Part shown: in pieces, positions 1-10,412 of the stretch | Layout: every line of letters starts with the position of its first letter | Numbering within the stretch: the stretch's first letter is position 1 | From: Rusavskia elegans | Lineage: Eukaryota; Ascomycota; Lecanoromycetes; Teloschistales; Teloschistaceae | Reading direction: 5' to 3' | NCBI GenBank assembly: GCA_011316305.1 | Contig: SAUG01000021.1 | Location: 124,001-188,000, forward strand | DNA: 64,000 nucleotides | The notes under the pieces: model-generated | The model's input: only the letters and a program-made list of their open reading frames with translations | What the model was told of the DNA's origin: nothing | The model's database searches: none | Program-made: the position numbers and the translations under genes

Positions 1-1564
1 GTAAAAAATTATCGACGTAGATAGTAATATAGATACTAGTCTTTTTATTATAGTAGACGTTTGGATTTTCGGGAATAATTATATATCCTAATAATATTAG
101 GAAATCTATAAAAATTTTAAACTAAATATAAAGTATTTATTTTAGATTATAGAAAATTTTATTTAGTTTATATACTATATTAGGCTGCTCGAATCTAGTA
201 GATATTTCGATATAGATTTTATTATCCAGATTTTTATAGAGAAAGACGGTTTTAATATCTATCTATTCGACCTTCTAGTTATTTCGAACGGCTATAATAT
301 ATAGAGCTTTATAGATTATTAACTTAACTACTATAACGAAAGTCTCGTTAAAATCGATTCTATAATATTACTCGATTCTTCGAATAATCTAGCAAGCTTT
401 ATAGTAGATAATCTTCTTTTTAAAATCACGTTTTAGTTTATAGACCTATTTACTACCGAAAACTCTCTAGTAAATAGATTTAACGACGAACTTCCAGGTT
501 TTATTATTATTAAATAATTTAAATTCTTCGATTATTTTAGAATTTTATATAGGCGTTTAAACGGAAACTTTAGTTCTTTTATAGTTTATAGATTCTATAG
601 AATCTAAATTAATAGGATTATTAAAAATTTCTTCGGTAAAATTTCAATAGGTTTCTATACTAGTAAGGAAAATAGAAATTAATATTACTAGATTTCTATC
701 TTGGTTTTCGAGGCGAAAAATAACTATTTAGATATTAACTAGAATATAGTATAGTTCGGGATTTTACTAATAATCTACGAATAATATTTAATAATATAAA
801 ATCTATAAACGGGTCCTTTTATTTAGAAATTTATTATAGTTAAAGTTTTTTTCTAGAGACCTTTTCTAACTATAATAGGATAGATTTCGGAGGTTATCTA
901 TCTATAATCTTCTAGAATTTCTATTTAATATAGGTATTTTATAATTAATATTAATATTTAGAATAATTCTTTTACTAAGGCGGTAGTCGTCTTTATAGAA
1001 TCTAATATCGCGAATAAATTCTATTCTCTTTTTAACTAGATTAAATACTCGGTATTAATCTATTCTACTATAGTCTAAGAGTATATATTTCTCCGTTCGA
1101 TCGTTAAATTTTTTAAAGATATCGCGATTAATTATTTTATAGCTAATACTATCGATAATCCGAAAGTAATTAAAATCTAGTTTAAATTTATTTTAAGCCT
1201 CGAATAAAATAATTCCTTTAAAAGTATTCGTTAGTAATTTATTTAAAAGATATACTTTTATACGGACTATTTTAAATTAAAAGTTAATATTTAGGTTAAT
1301 ATTTTTAAAAAGTATTTTTATATCGTCCTAGAATATAAATATAGAGTATTTAATAGACCCGTTCTATTCGGGATTATAGGATACTATCGGTTTATATTTA
1401 ATATTATAGATTTTAGTAATACTTTCTATAATTTTAGATATAAACTCTTTTCTATTATTAGAATACTAGCGCTTAACTTTTAGACCGGTTTAAATTTTTA
1501 TAAACTATATCCAGTCTCTAATAGCGCCGGGGATATCTAATTTCTATTTTAAAAATATAGTCTA

Positions 1565-2188
1565 ACGTATCCGAGTTACTTCTATTAATATTTTCTAAAA
1601 CCGATTTAAAGCCGGTTTTAGCTATTTTAACCGTCTTAGCCGGTTTTTAGCTAATATAGCTAAAAGCGGTTTATAAATAGTTTATTAGCCGGTTTCGGGT
1701 ATACCCGAAGCTATATAGCTGCGCGGCTAAAATAGCTAAAATAGCTAAATAGCTAAAACGGCTAAAACCGATTAAAAAAATTTAGAGATTCGATTTTAAA
1801 TTCGTTTAAATCTTTATTAGTTAGTAGGCCTATATACGCCTATATATACCGCTAGGCTAGCTTTATTTAGATCGAAAATATTAGGTTTCTTTATTAGAAT
1901 CTACCTAGAATAGATCTAGCGTAGTTTATTAAATAGATATTCGATTTTTATTATTCCCGCTTTTAACGGTAGCCGCTAAATTTTATTTTCGAATTAGATT
2001 ATATAGATTTATTTTTAGCTTATATATAGATTCTATTTTAAGTAATTTATTAAATATATATTTATACTATAGATACTATTAGAACTTTAATCTATCGAAA
2101 ATCTACTTTTTAGATTTTTAGATTATTTGGATTTTTAGATTATTTAGATTGAGATAGCTATTAGCCGGTCTAATCTAAAAATCCATTT
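1565..2188 (+). mobile_element. TA-flanked non-autonomous insertion, copy A, inside Copia integrase
   Basis: A 624-bp segment bounded by TA at 1563-1564 and 2189-2190. It matches, in reverse orientation, a second segment at 3652-4317. Taking it out with one TA rejoins the Copia integrase frame (NDINKF-stop-TIFLK), so TA is most likely the duplicated target. No coding frame is visible. It carries irregular arrays of an (A/G)GCTAAAA(C/T)-type motif near 1600-1770, a 16-bp perfect palindrome TTCGGGTATACCCGAA at 1694-1709, and a short AT-rich array of a 9-bp unit near 2105-2145. The two ends (AAATGGATT and GCGTATC types) are not clear inverted repeats of each other, so assignment to the Tc1/mariner/pogo group rests only on the TA target. 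Confidence 0.75.
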
Positions 2189-3651
2189 TAGAATTTGTTA
2201 ATATCGTTTAAAAATAGTACGAAATAGCGTTTTCCCTTTACTAAATCTAGATAAAGGCCGTTAATATTTATATAAATTCGATTTGAACGTTCTATATAGC
2301 GTTTAAAATAATTAGTAAAATTTCGGCAGGTTTATTTAGCTAGGATATATTTTTTATAGAATTTAAAAATATCCGAAAAGTTAAAATCTTCGGAGATTTA
2401 TAGAATCCGCCGTAGATAGGCTTTAGATAGATAATCTAGGCGCCGATAAACTATATTAATATTAATTTTTAATTATTATTCGGATTATAAACTTTTATAT
2501 ACGCGGGTTTCTTCGATATAATTCCGTTTTTTTTTTAGAGTAGGAGTTACGTAATAGGTACTGGTAGTAGTACCGAAAGGAATTTTATTATTTTAAAAAA
2601 TAAAACGGTAAAAATTAGTAATATAAAGATTAATATTTTATATAACCATTTTACCGGTAATTTTATCGATAATCCAGGCTTCTATCGCGTTAAATATTAA
2701 ACGATAATCTTTTAAACTAAAGACTTTAATAAATAGAAAAGTTAATAGAAATATTATATAATATAGTATATTTAACTGAAATCCGTATAGTTTAGTAACG
2801 GCCTTTTATAGAGATTTCGATAAAAAAAGTACTTTACTATTCAATAATAGCAGAACCTTCGAAGCCTTTAACGAAGATTAGCTATTCTAGATTTTCGAAA
2901 TATTTAAAGGCTCCTCTATAGCCGCTAATATAATAGACGGTTCTAGAATTAAAGTAATAGTAGTAGTCTTCGCGCTAGTATAAATCGGCGAGGTATTTTT
3001 TAATATTTTTTTTTTCGAATTTAACTTCCGGGTACCGAGCGTTATTAGTAACTATAAGCTCGATTTTTTTAATATCTAAAACGAATCTAATATTAACGGA
3101 AATATTCTAAAATTTATTATCGGAAAATTTATCTTTTTTCTGCTTTTTATTAGCTTTATTAGTTTTAGCAGATATAGTTTTTCGTTTCTTAATATATATA
3201 GACGGTTCGGCGTTATCTATCTTTTAATATTTTTTTATAAAATATCCGAAAATTTTATAGAAATCGTATTAAATTTCTATTCGAACTTTAATAAATACTT
3301 TATATATTTCTTTTAACGCCGCCGATTTAGAGTTTATATTAGCGATATTAATATAGATAAAAGATATTAACTAATAATTAAATAAAGTATAGCCGGAAAA
3401 ATAGGACGTAATTACTTTATAAATAAAAGTATAGAAGTTATAGACTTTAGTTTTAAATTCGACTTTAGCAGCTTTATTAATCAGGTTCTACCAGTCTATC
3501 TCGTTACTAATAGTAATAAAATCTCGATCGGAAATAAAAAAACGTTTAATAAAATTATCGTATATATTAGTAAAGTTATCGATAAAGTAAAAGTTTATTT
3601 TCTATTTCCGAAATATATAGTCCGGATAAATAGCCGTATCAGCGGATTCTA

Positions 3652-4317
3652 AAATGGATTTTCAGATTAGACCGGCTGACAGCCATTTTAATCCAAATAA
3701 TCCAAATAATCCAAATAATCCAAATAATCTAAATAATCCAAATAATCCAAATAATCCAAATAATCCAAATAATCTAAAAATCCAAAAAATGAATTTTCGA
3801 TAGATTGGAACTCTAATAGTATCTATAGTACGAATATCTGCTTAGTAAGCAGCCTAAAATAGGATCTATATATAAGCTAAAAATAAGCTTATATAATCTA
3901 ACTCGAAAATAAAATTTAGCGGCCGCCGCTAAAAGCGAGAATAACGGAAATCGAATATCTATTTAATAAACCACGCTAGACCTAATCTAGTTAGATTCTA
4001 GTAAAGAAATCTAATATTTTCGATCTAGACGAAACTAGCCTAGTATTATATATAGGCGTATATAGGCCTACTAACTACTAATAAAGATTTAAACGAGTTT
4101 AAAATCGAATCTCTAAATCTTTTCAGCCGTTTTAGCCGCTTAGCTATCTTAGCCGTTTTAGCCGTCTTAGCCGCGCAGCTACGTAGCTTCGGGTATACCC
4201 GAGACCGGCTGATAAGCCGCTTATAAGCCGCTTTCAGCTATACCGGCTAAGAACTGGCTAAGACGGCTAAAACGGCTAAAACCGGCTTTAAACCGGTTTT
4301 GAAAAATACTGATACGC
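3652..4317 (-). mobile_element. TA-flanked non-autonomous insertion, copy B, inside Copia gag
   Basis: A 666-bp inverted copy of the segment at 1565-2188, bounded by TA at 3650-3651 and 4318-4319. Removing it with one TA joins the flanking Copia gag into one minus-strand frame (around IKLESADTAIYPD), supporting a clean insertion with a TA target. It contains a long 9-bp minisatellite, a GCTAAAACG-type array near 4110-4175 and 4230-4290, and the palindrome TCGGGTATACCCGA at 4189-4202. The length difference from copy A is mostly minisatellite copy number. Copy B is less AT-converted than its surroundings, so it may be younger than the Copia decay or more resistant to it. Confidence 0.75.
3689..3772. 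repeat. 9-bp minisatellite (AATCCAAAT)n in copy B
   Basis: About nine tandem units of AATCCAAAT, two of them changed to AATCTAAAT, followed by a decayed unit. Copy A holds only a few related units at the equivalent place. Confidence 0.9.
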
Positions 4318-5728
4318 TAGTTTGATATTATATTAACGAAGTTTAGTAGTAAAGTTATAAATATCTTTCGAGATTTTAAAAGTAGTATTTCGAAAAGATA
4401 TATAAATTTTAGTAATATAGAAACTAATTTTTTAAATAAAACAACGCCTAAATTCTTCTATTATTTTAAAAGCTATAGGTAGATTATTAAGAAATTAATA
4501 AACTTTCTACTCGATACTACTAAAAATAAAGGCTCTAATAGTATTTTAGGCTTTAATCTATTTTTCGGTTTAAAAATTCGCGGCTATTATACGGATACCG
4601 GTCGCCTAAAAAAGATTTTTATTAATAATAAAAAGTTTATAGCCTATAATCTAAATAGCTATTTTAATATCGGTAAATTAAATCTAAAAATTATAGTTTC
4701 CTTTAAATTTATAGATTTTTTTAAAGAAGCTAAAGGCTATAGATACGAGAAAAGAAATCGGTACTTCGAAGTCTATTACTAAAATATAATAATAACAGCG
4801 ATAGCGAGATTTATTCTAATACGGTAGATACTAGCTAAAAAGATTTTATATTTAGTAAAATAAAAAAGTAGTAGATATATCTAATAGTAAAAAATTTTAA
4901 AACTCTATTAATATAGTTATACCTTTTTCTATAATTATAGCTTCTCCGTTTCCAGCTATTATATTAGCTATACTAGCTACGTCAGCTTCCGATATAAAAG
5001 CGACTTTAACCGAACTTCTAGTTCCTATATTTTAGATAACGCTATTAGAATCTAGATCGCTAGAAGACTCGTTTAACGTCTATTTATTCGTTACTACTAG
5101 TTTACTAAAGGACGAGAAAATAATAAAAAAAGCTAGTTTAATCCGGTTTATCCGTTCGATATTTAGAAAGAAATCCGATAGTTTAATAGAATAGGAAGAT
5201 TTAAATTTTATAAAAGTAATATTTATAGCTTTATTACCTTTAACTATAATATAGACGAATTTTAAAAATAGATAGATTTAAAAAACTATCTATAAAAAAT
5301 TCTAATTAGTATTAATAGTAAATAAAATCGCGATATTTATAGTAAATATCTAGCTAGAATTTAGAAGTAATCGGTTAATAAAGTATCTAGAAGTGTATTC
5401 TATAATTATTTATAATACGATATTAAAGTAAAATTTTTTCTAATATCGTTAGCGAAATATTATTATATTAAATTTAATATTTAATAAATCGTATATTCTA
5501 TTTAATTTTATATCCGATCTAACTATAATATATCTAGCGTTCGATAAATCTAAACGGTAAAGATTTTAACTATAAATAAATCTAAAGGGAAAGATTTTAT
5601 TTAACTATAATACGCCTGGAATTTAATAGGTCTAAACGGCGAAAGAATTAAATTATAATATAGATCTAATCCGAAAGTTTTATTTCCGTAGGTTTTTCAG
5701 AAAGTAATATATTATTAATAACCTTACA

Positions 5729-6214
5729 GGAAACCTGGATCGATCGATCAGATAGGAGCTAATCAGAGCAAGGAGGTTAACAATCAGGTAAGCTGCCGGG
5801 CTTATAACCTATTAAAAGGAATCCATAATCGATTAAACTATCTAGGGGGCAGAGCGCCTATATATATATATAAGGAGGTAGCAGGCACCTGGACCCACCT
5901 GGAAGGTGGTTAGGGCATAACGTGTTCGCTATTGGCTCACAACATGCTATCCCAGCGCATCATCTTCTCCTTGCTATACCTATAGCTCAAAGACACTGAT
6001 CATGCAGCAGCAACAATAGTCTTATCAGGGTTTCGCTCACGGGACGATGTTATTGGTTTTTGTGGAGGCAGACGAAGGCATAATCAGCCTCGTCACCTGC
6101 ATTGCATATCCACAGCCTTCTTTATGGAAGCTTCCAGTGCTTGCAACCACCATCGCTATTAAAGTCGGCGCTCTGCCACCACGAGTTCTGTTGCTAATAG
6201 GATGAAGAGTCTGG
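5729..6214. other. Boundary between Copia relic and the CorA-like gene
   Basis: Base composition returns to normal here. The stretch holds a TA-dinucleotide run near 5858-5872 and no supported gene. It probably includes the promoter of the CorA-like gene that follows. Confidence 0.5.
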
Positions 6215-7103
6215 GTGGCAGCTACTATGGATACTCCTTGGAACCCCTCAACAGACTACTCATCGATCAATCTTTATCAACTACCGTCTTCAAACCTACG
6301 CTTCGATGTTCTTGACTTGGAGAGGAGGCGGGTTTGTGATCTGACGGAAGATACCGGTTACAAAATTCCAAGAGACATCATTGTACCTCGGAGCTTCACA
6401 GCGGATAAGTATGGGTTTATTCCAAGGACATCGGCATGTGTTTGCCGATGGATGTGAGTCTATTTCGTTGGTACGTGGCAGCATCAATTGGTCCTAATAT
6501 CCCGTACATAGACACCTTCAGCAGCAGGAGCTGGATTTCCAGCTCTTCTTTGTAAGCACCCCATCCTGTATCTTCACACACCAGACTGAGATCGGGCGAG
6601 ACTGTTGCGCTGGACCTTGCCATCGAGGAGTTCAGAGACGATCCTTCAAGTGCGGAAAAGATGCGGAATCTCTCGCGTGGTCTGACACGTTTTCGAACAA
6701 TACGCGAAAGTAAAGGCGTCCATGGGCGCTCCTTCCGAGGCGGGTTCTCTTCTTTTGCGGCGTTGGGCCAAGAGGGTATATGTCAAACCTTCGTATGTGC
6801 GAGGCATCCATTCGCTGAAGCTCGAAGTCTAGATGCATGCGGATTCCTGTCACTACCATTTCTGTGCCTTGACGAAACTTTGCACGCCACAACACCTCGG
6901 CCTTCGACACTGCACTCACCAAAGACCCTTCTCCAGCATCATTTCCGCTTCGACGAGTATGCTTTCGACGAAGATGAGTCGTTGCTTTCCATTAGACCTG
7001 GCAAGCACATCCTTGGAACCCCCGTGCGCCCACTGACGGTGTTGGTTGACGAGCTTTGGGGTCTTTGCCTTGATGAACGTAAGTAAAAATGCCCGTTTTT
7101 TGC

Positions 7104-7242
7104 GGTGAGCAAAATCCTTCGGACACTCTCATATCCCTTCGACTTGGCGGAGTAGGCATCCGATGCCTCGACTGCCAGCCCAATTGGATGCCCTACCAAC
7201 GCATGAGATGATAGGCTTGGTGTCCAGACTCTTCTGCTCACC
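7104..7242 (+). repeat. Palindromic introner-like/MITE-like repeat, copy 1 (in a CorA-like gene intron)
   Basis: It lies inside an intron that runs from GTAAGT at 7079 to about 7247. The ends are GGTGAGCA (7104-7111) and TGCTCACC (7235-7242), and the arms continue imperfectly inward (GGACAC pairs with GTGTCC, and AGGCATCC with GGATGCCC). A 13-nt core TCGACTGCCAGCC at 7168-7180 and ATGCCCTACCA just after it recur in an intron near 47.1 kb. Confidence 0.75.
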
Positions 7243-8767
7243 ACGAGTTATTGTCCCGAGCGTTCACGAGTTAGAAACCTTGATGACGATTTTAGCGCAC
7301 CAGGGACCATCATCACGTCAAGCCGAGCTTCCGCCCATGATCTCTGGCCCAGCATTACTCCATCGCGGTCGATAGCCCTCAAGCAACCATCCAACCAGCC
7401 TGCTTATCATCTGCCTCCGTCTCTGATGAACGCCTTGAAACATTACTTTGGGAATACAATGGTCATCCATCCAGCATTGGACCAAAAGAGAACAGATACT
7501 ACGAATTCTCTCACGAACTGTTTCGAGTACAAATTGGATGGATCAATGCAAATCTTGCCACTAAAGAACTCGAATTCGTCTGATACATCTTGTCGCCTTT
7601 GGCGAAAGCCCAGAATATCGCCACGTCTGAGTACGGTTCAAGTCCGGGATTTAAACTTGCTTCTGAGCCATGTAGCCTCACCAAATTGTAAGTTTTAAAT
7701 CAATGCGTTGCCCCATCTTCTTCTTGTCATCGGTATTGCACGCCCTAGTATGACATTTGATCCTGGTCTTGAGCCGATGTAACGTCGACTGGTGATAGAC
7801 TCTTCTGACCGAAACCCTCTCGTAGGTCCAAACCACCGTGATGAGATTGTCCGTCGCCTACAGCATCTCGAGACATTACAGCTCCCTCGAATCTTGGACC
7901 ATATGGCTGGCTGGACTTGGACCGAGCAGCAAGTTTGTTTCGAGGGACTGATGATATCCTACGATTTGACTAGTTGCTTAGAATCGCTGTGGGCAGATGC
8001 AATTCATCTGTTCCTAAACCTGCAAAGTGCGGACCGGCTTCCACCAATGTCTTATTGGACGAAGATACGGTCCCGATGTGTCAAGAGCTCTACACAAGTG
8101 CTGGATCAGGAGTCTGGTGTCAAAGATCTGCTCGTACTACCCCAAAGGGAAGGCGAGACTTTCCAGGATCTGGAACGGGATTTCCAAACACATCTTACAC
8201 GGTTCAGAATAGAGAGACAATACCTCTGGACGCATAGGGGTGTCAGTAAGAACTTTGACTTCCTCGAAGACATCGAGTTAGCGTCTGGGAATATAAGTAG
8301 ACATTGCCTCATGCACGCATTCCAGAGGGCTGCCCCTTTTCGATCGAACGCCGAAGCAAATACTACGGTGGAAAGTTACTCCAGACGCATGTCGATTATG
8401 GTATGACAAGAATATTTCCTACAGTATTGTTACCGGACTTATACGTGATTCGTAGGCATGGTCTGCCCGACATTACCCATCCAAAGCTCTGCTGCATGAT
8501 ATTTCACGAACGTGTGAGGAATTGGAGATCATGAAGGGTGTTATCAAGTCCCAGCAGAAGGCGCATTCGAAGATTGTTGGTGCAATCGATCGGTCGTTGC
8601 CGAAAATCAAGGGCAAAACACAAAAGCATCAACGATCACAAGGCTACAAGCGGCCTAAAGACGCTACCGAAAGCAGCTTCATCGCCCGTTCGGCCTGGAT
8701 GAAGACCGTAAAGTTATTGGAAGATGTGGAACAACTACAAGGGGAGGGCAAGAGATTAGCTCAGCAG

Positions 8768-8860
8768 GTAAGTCCGTATGATCCGTCGAGATGTCCCCAA
8801 TGTACAACTGCACCTCGATATCGTGCATATCGAGTTAACAATGTCCTCACTCAATTACAG
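8768..8860 (+). other. Intron with a perfect hairpin in the CorA-like gene
   Basis: GTAAGT...TTACAG intron of 93 bp. It contains an 8-bp perfect stem, CTCGATAT (8814-8821) and ATATCGAG (8827-8834), around a 5-nt loop. Confidence 0.7.
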
Positions 8861-9139
8861 ACGGTACAACTAGTCGACATCAAAGTCGAAGACCAAGGTA
8901 AAGCCGTCATGGTCTTCACCATCGTAACCGTTATCTTTCTTCCCCTATCCTTCGTATCCTCCTACTTTGGTATGAACACTGCTGGACAAGGCCAGTGGAT
9001 CTTTTGGGCCGTGGGGCTCAGTGTAACGTTCTCAACCGTCGTTGTCGCCCTTTTAGTGGCGTTCAGGGGACAGCGTTGGAAGAGGAGGTGGAATGAGAAA
9101 TACCTGTGGGATAAGGAGAGGGGAATGAAGGTGCAGTAA

Positions 9140-10412
9140 CAGTTCTCGTAAGCTTCGTTGACTCCATCGCCGCTACTCGGGCAAATGGAAGACACGTCGC
9201 GGATCTGATATAACCTGATATCAAAAATGGCGCAGCAATACGGATGCGTCGTCTTGAGCAGAATGCACCTTACCTTCAAACCATCCATCTTTAATGCATT
9301 TTTTACTCGATATCCATTCAAGCTCCAATTCGACCTCAGCAGCTAACAGCAAATCCACACACCGTTTGACATCGTAAACCTGGAAATCTCCCAAGAATGG
9401 TAGGAATTTATCTTGTTCCACGAATTGACGTTTAAAAGGAGATTGTGACTATCACAATGCCTTTCCATTCCTTCACCCTCCTATCCTCCCTCGCCGTCCG
9501 ACCTTGGCTACTACCTTAACGCTTCTTTTGCCTCCACCTCCCTTTCTGTCATTTAACGAAACGATCTATCTCTGATATTTCCCACCGTTAGCACTGCTAG
9601 CCTCCTCCTTTCTTCGTACTAAACAATGAGTATTGACCCTACTGATAAGCACGACTCGACGCAGTCGTCGCTAAAAGAAATCATATACGCCACCGCTTGA
9701 TAATCCCTAGAAAAAAAAAAACCTCAATCAAGAATCAAGCACCTTGATTCAATGACAGCAATAATCATAGATATTATATCCCTGTTAAACCCAACGAGGC
9801 ACGTCCTCAAGAGCTTAGCTCTTCCAGTTAGACAACAAAGTTGAAAGAGTTCCGCAGACATTAACGCCAATGACTGTGAACGAAGACTATGGCAACCGTA
9901 GTAACGCAAAGCAGGACATCGAGACGACGAAAAGCGTACAGTCGGGATGACGATTATAGTGGCAGTCGAGGTCACGATGTAGGGAGGAAGCATGACGACT
10001 GCTGTGACCATGGCCAGAAAAGACGACGAGCACAGTGCACCAGCAGTGCCCATCTAGCGCTCAGAGGAGGAAGCATTCATCAAGTCGAAGTACTGTTATG
10101 ACTTGGCCGGCTTGCTGTCCCTCGATGGTTGCGTTAGACAGTCGAGAGGTCTATGAGCGAGGAGTGTCAATGCTGTAGAACGCGTCTTTTCAGCTCATAA
10201 AAGCGGCGAATGGCAACAGAGATTCGAAGCGATCTCCTTTTCAAATCTTGTTTAACTTTGACTACTATATCGAAGAGATTACTAGAAATATCATCTCTAA
10301 ATCGTAGATAGCAAATATGTCGAAGTAAGACGTTATTCTTCATCCCAACCACCCAAACCCACCTTCCCATTTTGATATCCCATGATCTCATACATTCGTC
10401 GCAGGCATAATA
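9140..10412. other. Intergenic, with a possible gene remnant
   Basis: A CT-rich leader precedes an ATG at 9626 that opens only 25 codons (MSIDPTDKHDSTQSS...). About 230 bp downstream, around 9860-10110, short frames in different phases look protein-like (for example a frame around 10050-10130 reading SEEEAFIKSKYCYDLAGLLSLDG) but are interrupted by stops. This could be a decayed gene; I cannot name a family. Confidence 0.25.

Larger units (their letters stand above)
1..5728 (-). mobile_element. RIP-degraded Ty1/Copia LTR retrotransposon relic (left end outside window)
   Basis: Read on the minus strand, the block still spells a Copia polyprotein in the order gag (about 5280-3000, interrupted), protease (about 2965-2898), GAG-pre-integrase (about 2455-2409), integrase (2400 down to about 1000, interrupted) and the start of reverse transcriptase (about 500 to 1). 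Recognisable pieces are an integrase NPE-stop-NG motif near 1370-1386, a TWKFV segment near 484-500 and a YVDNFL catalytic box at the left edge, where the second Asp of YVDD has become Asn. Many Gln and Trp codons have become TAA or TAG. The block is very AT-rich; CA/TG dinucleotides are scarce while CG remains common, which is the RIP pattern. Composition changes abruptly at about 5728, where a TGTAAGG start on the minus strand would be the 5' LTR end. The element is dead, and its 3' part lies outside the window. Confidence 0.9.
6215..9139 (+). pseudogene. CorA-like Mg2+/divalent cation transporter family gene, apparently broken
   Basis: The C-terminal half is typical of fungal CorA-like proteins: exons 7792-8400, 8456-8767 and 8861-9139 join in frame and end in two transmembrane helices. 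The signature loop is YFGMNT, a GMN motif, so the product would move Mg2+ or related ions through a membrane. Upstream pieces include a first exon at about 6215-6454, an LVDELWGLCLDE segment ending at 7078, a VIVPSVHELE segment from 7248, and an LLWEYNG/ELFRVQIGWINANLATKELEFV segment up to 7580. These do not connect cleanly: the frame shifts between about 7345 and 7375, an in-frame TGA stands at 7581-7583, and junctions near 6510-6580 and 7690-7792 do not keep phase. The gene abuts the RIP block. I read it as a pseudogene; unrecognised introns or sequence errors are the alternative. Confidence 0.6.

Noticed and set aside
4321..5280. Long plus-strand open frames in the RIP block (154 codons with one stop at 4321-4782, and another at about 4921-5250)
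   Set aside because: They are antisense to the Copia gag, which can be read on the minus strand with only RIP-type TAA/TAG stops and which joins in frame across the nested insertion.
5740..5954. Normal-GC segment ending TGTTGTGAGCC-like on the minus strand as a possible LTR
   Set aside because: It lies outside the RIP edge at 5728, and a repeated LTR should have been mutated with the rest. No second copy is visible in the window.
9958..9990. A 12-nt match to the intron repeat core (TGGCAGTCGAGG)
   Set aside because: The match does not extend to the other shared blocks or to the palindrome arms, so chance similarity is likely.
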